Both the position numbers and the translations under genes were made by a program. Of a DNA stretch of 64,000 nt, positions 16,105 to 24,232 are shown in pieces. The notes beneath the pieces were generated by a model. It was not told the DNA's origin. It did not search any database and was given only the letters and a program-made list of their open reading frames with translations. How positions within the stretch are numbered: position 1 is the stretch's first letter; the number at the start of each line of letters is the position of its first letter. This DNA comes from Verrucomicrobiota bacterium (lineage in GTDB: Bacteria > Verrucomicrobiota > Verrucomicrobiia > Opitutales > Opitutaceae): contig JAEZDN010000167.1 of assembly GCA_023433275.1 (NCBI GenBank), positions 4,980 through 68,979 on the forward strand. Reading direction: 5' to 3'.

Positions 16105-17283
16105 TCAGGCGGGGGAGGCCGGGAGCGCCGTGGCGCAGGCCCGGGCTTCCTGGTCCGCCGCAATGACCTCGGCGAGGGAATTTGGTTCAACGGTCTTCAC
16201 GCGGGACAGAGCATGCTCGACGGTCCGCGGAATCGCAAGGAAGGGGATGCGCCCGGCGAGGAAGGCGGCGACGGCGACCTCGTTGGCCGCGTTGAAGACG
16301 GCGGGGGCGGTGCCGCCGGCATGCATGGCCTCGCGGGCCAGGCGCAGGCAGGGATAGCGGCCCTCGTCGGCGGGGCGGAAGTCGAGGCCGAAGGCCCGGT
16401 CCAGCGGCAGCGCGGTGTCGGTGCCGGCCGGCGCGCGGTCGGGCCAGAGCAGGGCGTGCTGGATGGGGAAGGTCATCGAGGGCGGGCTGAGCTGGGCCAG
16501 CATCGTGCCGTCGGAGAACTCGACGAGGCAGTGCACGATGCTCTGGGCGTGCAGCACGGCCTGGCACTGGCCGGGGCGAAGGCCGAAGAGCCATTGCGCC
16601 TCGATGAGCTCGAGGCCCTTGTTGGCGAGCGTGGCGGAGTCCACCGTGATCTTGGGACCCATCGCCCAGTTGGGGTGCTTGAGGGCGTCGGCGACCGTGG
16701 CCGAGGCGAGCCTTTCCAGCGGCCAGTCGCGGAAGGCGCCGCCGGAGGCAGTGAGCACGAGCCGGCGCACATCGGCGGCGCGGTGGCCCTCAAGGCACTG
16801 GAAGACGGCGTTGTGCTCGCTGTCCACGGGGAGCAGGCGCACGCCGTTCGCCCGGGCGGCATCCATCACGAACCGGCCGGCCATGACGAGGATTTCCTTG
16901 GACGCGAGGGCGATGGTCTTCTTCGCCGCGATGGCGGCCAGCGCGGGCTGCAGGCCGGCGGTGCCGACGACGGCGATCAGCACGGTGTCGGCTTCGGGCA
17001 ATGCGGCGAGTTCGCACAAACCCTCGAGTCCCGCATGAAACTGGGTGCCGGCGGGGAAGGCGGCGCTGGCCTTGGCGGCCTGGGTCGCGGCGCGATCGAA
17101 CAGCCCCACGTGCCTGACGCCGAACTGGCGGGCGATTTCGGCCAGACGCGCATGGTTGCGCTGGGCGGCGATGGCAACGAGTTCCAGCCGATCCCGGTGG
17201 GCGGCGATCACGCGCAAGGTGCTTTCGCCGATGGAACCGGTGGCGCCGAGGAGAACGATGCGTTTTTTGGCGACGGCGGACAT
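16105..17283 (-). CDS. dxr: 1-deoxy-D-xylulose 5-phosphate reductoisomerase
   Basis: 392 residues, normal length. It makes methylerythritol phosphate from DXP with NADPH, the first committed MEP-pathway step. The NADPH loop GATGSIGES (residues 13-21), the metal-binding PVDSEHNAVFQ stretch, LTASGGAF and the NWAMGPKITVDSATL segment are all present. The start ATG 17283 is set by the nucleotide-binding strand KRIVLLG immediately after it; more upstream in-frame ATGs only add non-family sequence. rseP follows after five bases. Confidence 0.96.
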   Translation of the reverse strand: MSAVAKKRIVLLGATGSIGESTLRVIAAHRDRLELVAIAAQRNHARLAEIARQFGVRHVGLFDRAATQAAKASAAFPAGTQFHAGLEGLCELAALPEADTVLIAVVGTAGLQPALAAIAAKKTIALASKEILVMAGRFVMDAARANGVRLLPVDSEHNAVFQCLEGHRAADVRRLVLTASGGAFRDWPLERLASATVADALKHPNWAMGPKITVDSATLANKGLELIEAQWLFGLRPGQCQAVLHAQSIVHCLVEFSDGTMLAQLSPPSMTFPIQHALLWPDRAPAGTDTALPLDRAFGLDFRPADEGRYPCLRLAREAMHAGGTAPAVFNAANEVAVAAFLAGRIPFLAIPRTVEHALSRVKTVEPNSLAEVIAADQEARACATALPASPA

Positions 17284-17462
17284 GCGGAAGGGAGGGGCTT
17301 TTATGTCCGGCATTCCGTGGCGGGCCAGCCAGAAGTCAGGATTGGGAGCCCCTGATTGACCAGAACGTCGGGAGGAGTGGTAGCGGCGGATCTTGGTCCT
17401 CCCCTCGAGGGCGCGCCAAGGTGCGCCCCCCACCACCCAAACCACGCTTGCCTCAGCAGTAG

Positions 17463-17532
17463 CCGTAGGGAACGCGCTCGCTCAGTCCTTCCGGACGTCT
17501 ATCCCAAGGACCGAGCAAGCTCGGCCCCTACC
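17463..17532. repeat. GAGCAAGCTCGG REP-like inverted pair
   Basis: CCGTAGGGAACGCGCTCGC is the degenerate inverse of AGGACCGAGCAAGCTCGGC, which continues CCCTACC. A single copy of the second arm recurs at 47811-47835. It lies between dxr and cdsA. Confidence 0.55.
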
Positions 17533-17544
17533 GTATGTACTTCC

Positions 17545-18387
17545 TCACTCCAGGAACAGGAACATGAAGTATGCCAGCGGGGCTGTCAGGATCAGGCTGT
17601 CGGTGAGGTCGAAGGCACCGCCAATGCCGGGGATGAGTTTACCCGTGTCCTTGATGTCGGAGCGGCGCTTGAGGGCGGATTCCATAAGGTCGGAGACGAT
17701 CGTCACCAGGGCGATCGGCAAGGCGATGAGGGCGGCGACCAGGGGAGTCAGCGAGGGCGAGAGGTGCTCGGAGGCGAACCAGGCGATGGCGGCGCCGATG
17801 CCGGCCGAAATCAACACCCCACCTACCGCGCCCTCCCAGGTTTTCTTCGGGCTGATGCTCGGGGCCATCTTGTGCTTGCCGAAGGCCATGCCGGTGAGCA
17901 GGGCGCCAACGTCGCAGAATTTCGAAACCGCGACGGTCCAGAGGCAGAGGATCAGGTTGTCGCCCTCGTAGCCGTCCCGCATGAGGATCGCCACGATGAA
18001 GTGGAGCATGAATGGCACGTACAGCAGGCCCATCATGGTGGCGGTGATCGTCTCGACGCGGCTGTTCACGTCGCGTTCGCCGAGCACGCGGACGCAGCAA
18101 AGGATGAGGGCCAGAACCAGGCAGCCCACGGGCAGCGTGGAGATTATCGCGGGCTCGTCGTAGAAATAGGCCAGCAGGTAGGGCACGCCGGTGATCAGCA
18201 GGCAGAAGAATTGTCCCATCCACCGGAAGGGGCGGCCGCCCAGTTTGTCGGCCATGGTGTAGAACTCATGGAGGGTCAGACCGGAGAGAACGGTGACGAG
18301 GACGACGGCGGCGTGGGCCCCGAACAGCCAGAGGCTGCCGAGAATGACGGTCCACAGGGTGAGGGTGCTGAGAATGCGGGAAAGCAC
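17545..18387 (-). CDS. cdsA: Phosphatidate cytidylyltransferase (CDP-DAG synthase)
   Basis: 280 residues with about seven hydrophobic segments. It forms CDP-diacylglycerol for phospholipid synthesis in the inner membrane. The CdsA signature is complete: SPKKTWEGAVGG (about 195-206) and SDLMESALKRRSDIKDTG followed by PGIGGAFDLTDS (about 228-262). The start is GTG at 18387, directly before the first hydrophobic helix. It sits between uppS and dxr, a classic order, but is separated from each by a palindromic repeat element. Confidence 0.96.
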   Translation of the reverse strand: MLSRILSTLTLWTVILGSLWLFGAHAAVVLVTVLSGLTLHEFYTMADKLGGRPFRWMGQFFCLLITGVPYLLAYFYDEPAIISTLPVGCLVLALILCCVRVLGERDVNSRVETITATMMGLLYVPFMLHFIVAILMRDGYEGDNLILCLWTVAVSKFCDVGALLTGMAFGKHKMAPSISPKKTWEGAVGGVLISAGIGAAIAWFASEHLSPSLTPLVAALIALPIALVTIVSDLMESALKRRSDIKDTGKLIPGIGGAFDLTDSLILTAPLAYFMFLFLE

Positions 18388-18419
18388 GGGGAAAAGGGGG
18401 ATGGTATGCGAAACGGCCT

Positions 18420-18523
18420 ACACACCCCGCCCTGACGGGCGCCCCTCTTCGTAGAGGGGAGTATCGCTGCGCGGGTTTGAACCCCTGCTGGGAAGAGGGA
18501 TGGCGCGGAGCGACGGGGTGTGT
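18420..18523. repeat. ACACACCCCG...CGGGGTGTGT inverted-repeat element
   Basis: ACACACCCCG at 18420 and CGGGGTGTGT at 18514-18523 are the outer ends of an imperfect inverted repeat (inner arms GGGCGCCCCTCTT and AAGAGGGATGGCGC). It fills the cdsA-uppS gap. A related half-copy with CTACACACCCCATCGCTCCGG is near 39640. Confidence 0.65.
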
Positions 18524-18546
18524 TGCTTGGGCACTGAAAAGAGGGT

Positions 18547-19287
18547 TTAGGTTCCCGCCGGCTTGAGTTGCTCGGTCGTCATGCCGAGGCGCCGCTCGCG
18601 GCGGCCGTATTCGTCGACCGCGGCCTGCAGGTCGGCCTGCCCGAAATCGGGCCAGGCGACCGGGGTGAACACCATCTCCGCATACGCGCATTGCAGGAGG
18701 AGGAAATTGCTGACGCGTTGCTCGCCCGACGTGCGAATCAGCAGGTCGGGTTCGGGGATGGCCGCGGTGTAGAGGTAGCGGCTGAAGTTGTCCCACGAGC
18801 AATCGGCAAGGTTTTCGCGGCCGGCCTGGACGGCGGCGGCGTAGTCGCGAGCGGCGTCGGCCACCTCGGTGCGCGCCCCGTAGTTGAGCGCGAGCACGAG
18901 GGTCCATTCGGTGAAATCCCTGGTCGCCTCGATGACGCGGTTAAGCTCGCGCTGGACGTTGGCGGGCAACTCGGTGGTGCGGCCGATGGTGAGCAGGCGC
19001 ACTCGGTTCTTGATGAGGTTGTCGAGCTCGCGCTTCAGAAAATAGTCGAGCAGGCCCATGAGCCCCGAGACTTCCTCGGGCGGGCGTTTCCAATTCTCGA
19101 CCGAGAAGGCGTAAAGCGTGATGTAGCGGATGCCGATCTCGCGCGCCGCGTCCACCACGGTGCGGACGGTTTCGACCCCGCGGCGGTGGCCCTCGAGCCG
19201 GGGCAGGCCCCGTTGTTTCGCCCATCGGCCGTTGCCATCCATGATGATGGCGACGTGTTGGGGGACTTTACCGGTGACGGGCGGCAT
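18547..19287 (-). CDS. uppS: Undecaprenyl diphosphate synthase
   Basis: 246 residues. A cis-prenyltransferase that builds the C55 lipid carrier for cell-wall polymers from FPP and IPP. HVAIIMDGNGRWA places the catalytic Asp at residue 17. HRRGVETVR, LYAFSVENWKRP and the C-terminal RTSGEQRVSNFLLLQ signature are present. The ATG at 19287 is set by the family N-terminus. It is the first gene of the minus-strand uppS-cdsA-dxr-rseP-ispG run. Confidence 0.97.
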   Translation of the reverse strand: MPPVTGKVPQHVAIIMDGNGRWAKQRGLPRLEGHRRGVETVRTVVDAAREIGIRYITLYAFSVENWKRPPEEVSGLMGLLDYFLKRELDNLIKNRVRLLTIGRTTELPANVQRELNRVIEATRDFTEWTLVLALNYGARTEVADAARDYAAAVQAGRENLADCSWDNFSRYLYTAAIPEPDLLIRTSGEQRVSNFLLLQCAYAEMVFTPVAWPDFGQADLQAAVDEYGRRERRLGMTTEQLKPAGT

Positions 19288-19609
19288 GCGGAGAACGGAT
19301 TCAGCGAGGGGCCGGCGGCTTTGACAAGCCCGCAGGTAGGGGCGAAGGACTGTCCGGGATCGAAGGTGTGCGGGCGCGCCGCGAAGGCACCGAATGCCCA
19401 AGTAGTTTAATAGACTACTTAGGTTGGGGGAGCGAAACCGAGTCTGGTGGGATGGAGGAGCGTGCTTGCAGGCGATGGGGCGAATGGGTGGGCGGCGAGC
19501 GTTTAGGATCGCCTGCGAGCAGGCTCCTACCAACGCCTGCGGTGGCGGTTCAGAGGATCACGCTGCAGGCTCGGTTTGCGCCGACTGCGAATCTGGGCAG
19601 GTTGCGGGC
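19288..19609. other. Divergent intergenic region with short palindromes
   Basis: 322 bases between uppS (minus) and the pterin dehydratase gene (plus). AAGTAG (19400-19405) and CTACTT (19415-19420) form a small AT-rich palindrome. A single GTAGGAGCCTG-family arm (GCGAGCAGGCTCCTACC) lies near 19513-19530. No gene is supported. Confidence 0.5.
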
Positions 19610-19903
19610 ATGGCCAAGCCACTCATGTCATCGAAGATCACCGCTGCGCTGGAAGACCTGCCGGGTTGGAAATTCAAGCGCGAGGCGCTGACGAAGGAAT
19701 TCAAGTTCGGCAGCTTTCGCGAAGCCCTGTCGTTCATGGTGCGCGTGGGGTTCGAAGCCGAGGCCATGAATCACCACCCCGAGTGGACCAATGTCTACAA
19801 CCGCGTCTCGATCCGCCTCAACACCCACGACGCCGGAGGGAAGGTCACGGCGAAGGACGTGGAATTGGCGAAGAAGATCGAGGGCGTTTCGTGGGTGAGG
19901 TGA
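19610..19903 (+). CDS. phhB: 4a-hydroxytetrahydrobiopterin dehydratase (PCD/DCoH)
   Basis: 97 residues, the usual size. It dehydrates pterin-4a-carbinolamine in the cytoplasm, recycling the pterin cofactor. The family motif is visible: E..NHHPEW, then VYNRVSIRLNTHDAGG and the D of VTAKDVELA. ATG 19610 gives the standard N-terminus; longer upstream frame extensions are not family-like. No aromatic hydroxylase gene is nearby, so the partner enzyme is unknown. The symbol is by family. Confidence 0.9.
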   Translation: MAKPLMSSKITAALEDLPGWKFKREALTKEFKFGSFREALSFMVRVGFEAEAMNHHPEWTNVYNRVSIRLNTHDAGGKVTAKDVELAKKIEGVSWVR

Positions 19904-19939
19904 CGGCCCTCGAGGGGCTGTTCCCGCCATCGCTTCGCC

Positions 19940-20749
19940 CTAAAACACGCGCACGAACGAGCGCTGGCCGAGGTCGATGAAATCGACGCGATCAGGGGAG
20001 GAAACCACACGCAGCAGCTCTCCTTCCTCGTTCAGCACCCGCGTCACCAGTTCGTCGGGGATGATGGCGTATATTTCCCGGTGGGTCGCATCGTAGGCGA
20101 GGGACGCGATGTTCGACAACTTCAAGGCGGAAGAGTGCAGCTGTCGGCCGGCCAGATCGTGAACGCTCAGTTCGGCGTCAGGGCCGCTCGTCGCCACCAA
20201 CAGGCGCTGCCGCACCGCGTCGTAAGCGAGTCCCACGGGCTCGCTTTTCAATTTCTCCAGGGTGAATTGGCGCCGCCATTTTCCAAAGCGGTCCGCCTCG
20301 ACCAGGTATTTCTGACCGGGGCAAATGAGGAAAATATGGCCGTCGCGCGGTCGCACCGCCAGATCCCCGCCGCCCGTGTCGGACAGGTTGGGAATCGTGA
20401 ACTCGCGCTTGATGCTGCGGTCCGGCCGGTCGACCACACGAATGCGATCGCCCGGGGCGAGGCGGAGGAAGAGGTGGTCGGTGTAGGGATCGTAGGCCAT
20501 CCCGGTGACACCGTCTTCCGTCGTGGAAAAACTGGGCACGTTCGCCGAACCGTCGGGGCCCGTGTCTCGAATGGTCGAGGGCTCGTCGCTGTTGAACGTG
20601 TATAGGTGGTTGGGGCCCGGCGTGGCACAGCCGCTCCCGAGGAAGGGCGCGCCGGCCAGGGCAAGCGCTGGCCACAGGCTGCGTGAAATCCTGCGGGCGA
20701 CGGATCCTGCGTGCGCCCCTTCAGCGGATCGCGGTGCGATGGTTGCCAT
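19940..20749 (-). CDS. Lipoprotein, beta-propeller-like
   Basis: 269 residues from ATG 20749. A lipobox LGSGC places the lipidated Cys at about residue 41 after a hydrophobic stretch. The rest is repeated blades (GVTGMAYDPYTDHLFLRL, DLAVRPRDGHIFLI, PVGLAYDAVRQRLLVA, SLAYDATHREIYAI), which look like a six-bladed SdiA-regulated/YncE- or NHL-type propeller. Probably an outer-membrane-anchored binding protein; ligand unknown. An upstream in-frame start at 20791 would bury the signal peptide and is disfavoured. Confidence 0.75.
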   Translation of the reverse strand: MATIAPRSAEGAHAGSVARRISRSLWPALALAGAPFLGSGCATPGPNHLYTFNSDEPSTIRDTGPDGSANVPSFSTTEDGVTGMAYDPYTDHLFLRLAPGDRIRVVDRPDRSIKREFTIPNLSDTGGGDLAVRPRDGHIFLICPGQKYLVEADRFGKWRRQFTLEKLKSEPVGLAYDAVRQRLLVATSGPDAELSVHDLAGRQLHSSALKLSNIASLAYDATHREIYAIIPDELVTRVLNEEGELLRVVSSPDRVDFIDLGQRSFVRVF

Positions 20750-20872
20750 GAACGGTGCACTCCACGAGGTAACCTTTCGCGTCCTCGTCATGCGCGGAGG
20801 TTCGTGCGCCCATTTCGACAGTGGGCATCGAAGTCACGGATTGGCCGGTCCACGATATCTTCCATTTTTCGT

Positions 20873-21706
20873 TCAGAGCGTCGTCAGCGCGGCCAGCACC
20901 AGCTTCTCGAATGCGCCCGCCCCGCGGGCTGCGTTTTCGAGGGTGTGACTGTGGGTGAGGGTCTCGTCGGAAAGACCGGCGCCCATGTTGGTGATGCACG
21001 AGACGCCGGCGACCTTGAGGCCGCAATGCCGGGCGATGAGGCAGTCGGGCACGCTGGACATGCCGACGGCATCGGCGCCCCAGCCTTGGGCCATGCGGAT
21101 CTCCGCCGGGGTTTCGAAGGAGGGACCGCGAAAGGCGACGTAAACGCCCTCGTGCAACGTGATGCCCTGCTGGGCCGCGGTGGCCTTGATCCGCGACCGG
21201 AGCGCGGGATCCCACGCGTCGGTCATGGAGAAAAACCGCGGGCCGAAGTCGTCGTCGTTGGGGCCGACGAGGGGATTGAGACCGAGGAAGTTGATGTGGT
21301 CGGTGATCAGCATCAGTTCACTGACCTTGATGTGCGGGCGGAGGCTTCCGGCGGCGTTCGAGAGAAAGAGCGTTTCGACCCCGACGGCCTTCATGGCGCG
21401 AATCATCGTCTTCAGCGGATACGCGTCGTCGGTTTCGTAGAAATGCTTTCGTCCATTCAGGACGACGACCGGCACGCCGTTGAGCCAGCCGATGATGAGC
21501 TGCCCGGCGTGGCCGGCGACCGTGAGGATGGGAAAGCCGGGCAAATCCTGATAGGCGAGTACGACGGGCTGTTCCACAAGGCGCGCGAGGCCGCCCAGGC
21601 CCGAGCCGAGGATGATCGCGATGCGGGGGCGCAGCCCGTTGAGGGCGGCGGTGATCCTGGCAGCGGAGAGGCGGACATTCTCGAGGTGGGCGGCGGGCGC
21701 GGACAT
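20873..21706 (-). CDS. punA: Purine nucleoside phosphorylase (PNP-I type)
   Basis: 277 residues, matching trimeric PNPs. It splits purine nucleosides with phosphate in salvage. Visible: IILGSGLGGLA (phosphate-binding Ser), VAGHAGQ, GRKHFYE, LSNAAGSL with the Asn/Glu base-binding region, and the GVYVAFRGPSFETPAE signature with the purine-contacting Glu. ATG 21706 fits the family start. Together with the pyrimidine phosphorylase at 44.2 kb it covers nucleoside salvage, though they are not adjacent. Confidence 0.94.
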   Translation of the reverse strand: MSAPAAHLENVRLSAARITAALNGLRPRIAIILGSGLGGLARLVEQPVVLAYQDLPGFPILTVAGHAGQLIIGWLNGVPVVVLNGRKHFYETDDAYPLKTMIRAMKAVGVETLFLSNAAGSLRPHIKVSELMLITDHINFLGLNPLVGPNDDDFGPRFFSMTDAWDPALRSRIKATAAQQGITLHEGVYVAFRGPSFETPAEIRMAQGWGADAVGMSSVPDCLIARHCGLKVAGVSCITNMGAGLSDETLTHSHTLENAARGAGAFEKLVLAALTTL

Positions 21707-21808
21707 GTGGGTGAGATTGGAGGAAAGGTCCGGTCACACAAGCCCGGGCGGAGCGATGGGAATCATGGCCTCACGCGGAGGGCCAGGGGACGGCAGTGGC
21801 ATGGCAGT

Positions 21809-21968
21809 TGAACCACAGATGAACACAGATAAACACGAATGGGGACTGAGGTGGCGTCATCAGTGAACCCCAACTTCATCTCGCTGAACGGTGAAAACAC
21901 TACCAGCGCGAGCTCTTAACCGGTGTAAGCCATTCTGATCTGTACTGCTCTGTGTCTATTTGTGGTTT
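21809..21968. repeat. MITE-like element with ~30-bp terminal inverted repeats
   Basis: The left end TTGAACCACAGATGAACACA and the right end TGTGTCTATTTGTGGTTT are inverse copies with a few mismatches over about 30 bp. About 100 bases of unrelated DNA lie between. No ORF inside. ACCACAGATGAACACAGAT-type ends are familiar from intergenic repeats of Verrucomicrobia-like genomes. Confidence 0.6.
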
Positions 21969-22002
21969 CCTCTGAATTGATCCGGTTAAGACCCTTCCCA
22001 GC

Positions 22003-22158
22003 GTCATCCTGAACGCAGTGAAGGATCCGGATCCACGGAGTCGGTGCACGTCTGTCCTTTTCCTTGGATCCTTCGCTTCGCTCAGGATGACGGTGGCGGG
22101 GGTTTCCACTCTCCAGCGTTCATCTCCGCTCATGGTGCAGCCGCCCAGCGGTTGCTTC
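22003..22158. repeat. Long copy of the GGATCC dispersed repeat
   Basis: GTCATCCTGAACGCAGTGAA...GGATCC, a conserved core CACGGAGTCGG.GCACGTC, then the inverse arm GGATCCTTCGCTTCGCTCAG, then a conserved flank (GACGGTGGCGGG, TTCATCTCCG, CCGCCCAGCGGTTG). The same order occurs at 45704 and 49232. Confidence 0.8.
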
Positions 22159-22159
22159 C

Positions 22160-22273
22160 GGTCGCAGCCGGAACGATGCAGTAAGAATGCGATTCCGCTG
22201 GGTGCGCGGTCGAACTGTTCGGGTGGAGGGGCGAGGCTCGTCCACGCCCTCGGTTCCCGCAGCGAGAAAAGGG
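22160..22273. repeat. Repeat shared with 55869-55980 (opposite orientation)
   Basis: The minus strand here reads CCCTTTTCTCGCTGCGGGAA, CCGAGGGCGTGGACGAGCC and GGTTCGA-type blocks in the same order as 55869-55980. It is immediately next to the GGATCC repeat. Confidence 0.7.
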
Positions 22274-22389
22274 AGCGGTCAGCCTCGCCCCACCACCCAA
22301 CTGCATGATTCCGGCTCAGGATGAGGGCGGCGGGTATTTGTGTTTCCCAGGTTCATCCGCTCCCCAGGCGAGCCGGGTGGCGCGGACGG

Positions 22390-22416
22390 GACCGGGGCGG
22401 GGGCGCCCCGGCTCCA
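22390..22416. repeat. REP-like palindrome, GGGGCGGGGGCGCCCC family
   Basis: Identical over 25 bases with the in-gene copy at 10078. It sits about 10 bases beyond the stop codon of the serine hydrolase gene. Confidence 0.65.
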
Positions 22417-22425
22417 ACGTGAAAC

Positions 22426-23949
22426 TTACAGCGCCTTGCCGACGAGCGGCGGCTGTTTGGTGTTGCCGAAACCGACGTTCGTTTCGCGCTCGATGGTGAG
22501 CGTGTCGCCGGCGAACTTGAGGCGGAATGTCGCGATGAACGGGGTGCGATACTGCGCCAATTGAAGCGTGTAGGTGTCCTCGGCAGACCAGGCACCGGAG
22601 ATCGCCACGGGTTGCTTGCTCCCGGGCGTCAGGGGAAACGTGCCGCGAACCCATTCGTTGCGTCCGGCGGTGAATGATTCGTCCTGGCCGAAGATCCGGG
22701 ATTTCACCTGCACGGTGCCGTCGGGCGCGATGTCCAGGGTGACGTTCTCGAGCGCGCCGGGATTTTCCTCGAAGGTGAACTTCCTTCCGGAAATCCGGCT
22801 GGCCAGCGGACTGGTTGCGGCGCCGGTGGTGACGGGGAGGGCGAGCCCGGCTAGGCGTTTGCGCAGGGCGGCGAGGGCGGCGGGATTTTCCGGGAGCGGC
22901 GCGGCGCGGAGTTCGGGGAGAAGTTTGGACCAGAGCATTTTCATGATCCCGCCCATGTCGCGAGTGCCGCTGTTGATGGCGATCACGGTGTCGTGTTCGG
23001 GAATGACGATCACGTACTGGCCGAACGCGCCGTCGGCGCGGTAGAAACCGGGAATGCATCGCCAGAATTGAAAGCCATAACCCTGGTCCCAATCGCTCTC
23101 GGGGTTGCTGCCGTTGGAAACCTGTCTCGAGGTGGCGAGGTCGATCCATTCGGCCGGCACGAGGCGCTGGCCGTTCCACTCGCCGCGTTGGAGGAGAAGC
23201 TGGCCGAACTTCGCGATGTCCTCGGTGCGGAGGTGCAGGCCCGAGCCGCCAAAACTATAGCCCTCCGGAGTGGCGTCCCATTCGGGTGTCGGGATGCCGA
23301 GCGGTTCGAACAGGCGCGGGACCAGGTAATCGCGCAGGGTCTGGCCCGTGACCTTCTGGACGGTGGCCGACAGCATGAACGTGGCGGGCGTGTTGTAATA
23401 GAAGAGGGTGCCCGGTTTTTGGGTCACGGGGGCCGCGAGAAATTGCCGCGTGCCCGTTTTGTCGGCGGCCATCACGTTGATCTTGTCCACGTCCTCCTTG
23501 TGCTGGCCGGTGGACATCATGAGGAGGTCGCGCAGGCGGAGGTTTTTCTGGTTTTCCGAGGGATTCGCGGGCATCTCGTCGGCGAAGTACTGCGAGAGCT
23601 TGTCGTGGATATTGATCTTCCCCTCGGCCTGCAGCATGCCGATGGCGGTCGAGGTGAAGCTCTTGCTCAGGGAGAACAGCATGTGGGGCTCGTTCGCCGA
23701 GTAGGGCGCCCACCAGCCCTCGGCGACGACGTTCCCGCCGCGGAGGATCATGATGCCGTGGAGCCCGTAGGCGCGGGCGTCGGCCTCATCGAGGAGAGCC
23801 TGGATGCCGGCTGAGGAAATGCCTTGGGACTCGGGCGTGGCGCGTGGCAGCGACGCGGCGGGCGGGCGGGTGTCGGCGGCGGACAGCGGCTGGAGCAGGA
23901 GCAAGGCGGCCACGAGGGCGCCGAGGCGGGGCAGGGCGGGGTATTTCAT
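22426..23949 (-). CDS. Exported serine hydrolase of the class-C beta-lactamase/DD-peptidase fold
   Basis: 507 residues with a signal peptide (cleavage near LSAA-D, residue ~25). The catalytic SxxK is SLSK (S93, K96) and the Tyr motif is YYN (184-186). GGSGLHLRTEDIAKFGQLLL is typical of the family. The last ~130 residues form a beta-rich lipocalin-like extension (GRKFTFEENPGALENVTLDI). Members are peptidases, esterases or lactamases acting in the periplasm; true beta-lactamase activity is not implied. Downstream lies a REP-like palindrome. Confidence 0.9.
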   Translation of the reverse strand: MKYPALPRLGALVAALLLLQPLSAADTRPPAASLPRATPESQGISSAGIQALLDEADARAYGLHGIMILRGGNVVAEGWWAPYSANEPHMLFSLSKSFTSTAIGMLQAEGKINIHDKLSQYFADEMPANPSENQKNLRLRDLLMMSTGQHKEDVDKINVMAADKTGTRQFLAAPVTQKPGTLFYYNTPATFMLSATVQKVTGQTLRDYLVPRLFEPLGIPTPEWDATPEGYSFGGSGLHLRTEDIAKFGQLLLQRGEWNGQRLVPAEWIDLATSRQVSNGSNPESDWDQGYGFQFWRCIPGFYRADGAFGQYVIVIPEHDTVIAINSGTRDMGGIMKMLWSKLLPELRAAPLPENPAALAALRKRLAGLALPVTTGAATSPLASRISGRKFTFEENPGALENVTLDIAPDGTVQVKSRIFGQDESFTAGRNEWVRGTFPLTPGSKQPVAISGAWSAEDTYTLQLAQYRTPFIATFRLKFAGDTLTIERETNVGFGNTKQPPLVGKAL

Positions 23950-24053
23950 GCGGGGTAGGCCCTGAGAACTATCGCCGAATGGTCGGAACGCAAACAGCCG
24001 ATGGCGACACCTCCGGTTCGCTTGCGCTCACGTTGGACTGTCGCGTGCGCGGG

Positions 24054-24132
24054 GGTAGGAGCCTGTTCACAGGCGACAGGTCGCGGGACCGCGGCAGGGT
24101 GGTCGAATCGCCTTCAAGAAGGCTCCCATAGC
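24054..24132. repeat. GTAGGAGCCTGTT REP-like pair
   Basis: GGTAGGAGCCTGTTCACAGG (from 24055) is partly answered by CGCCTTCAAGAAGGCTCCCATA about 50 bases later. It lies in the promoter region upstream of the MoxR gene. The surrounding 23950-24232 gap holds no gene. Confidence 0.55.
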
Positions 24133-24232
24133 GGAGCATACCGTGGATCGCTGGTCCGGAGGGACGGCTCGAATCCCTGCGATCACGGGGAATGCGTTTG
24201 CGATGGAAGGGCGCATTCCTACTTTGCGGATC

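Noticed and set aside
14678..16357. 559-codon open frame antisense to rseP and dxr
   Set aside because: Asp/Glu/Gly-rich shadow of confirmed enzymes on the other strand.
22426..23949. Antibiotic beta-lactamase
   Set aside because: SxxK and YxN are shared by many peptidases and esterases; the C-terminal extension and context do not favour a resistance enzyme.
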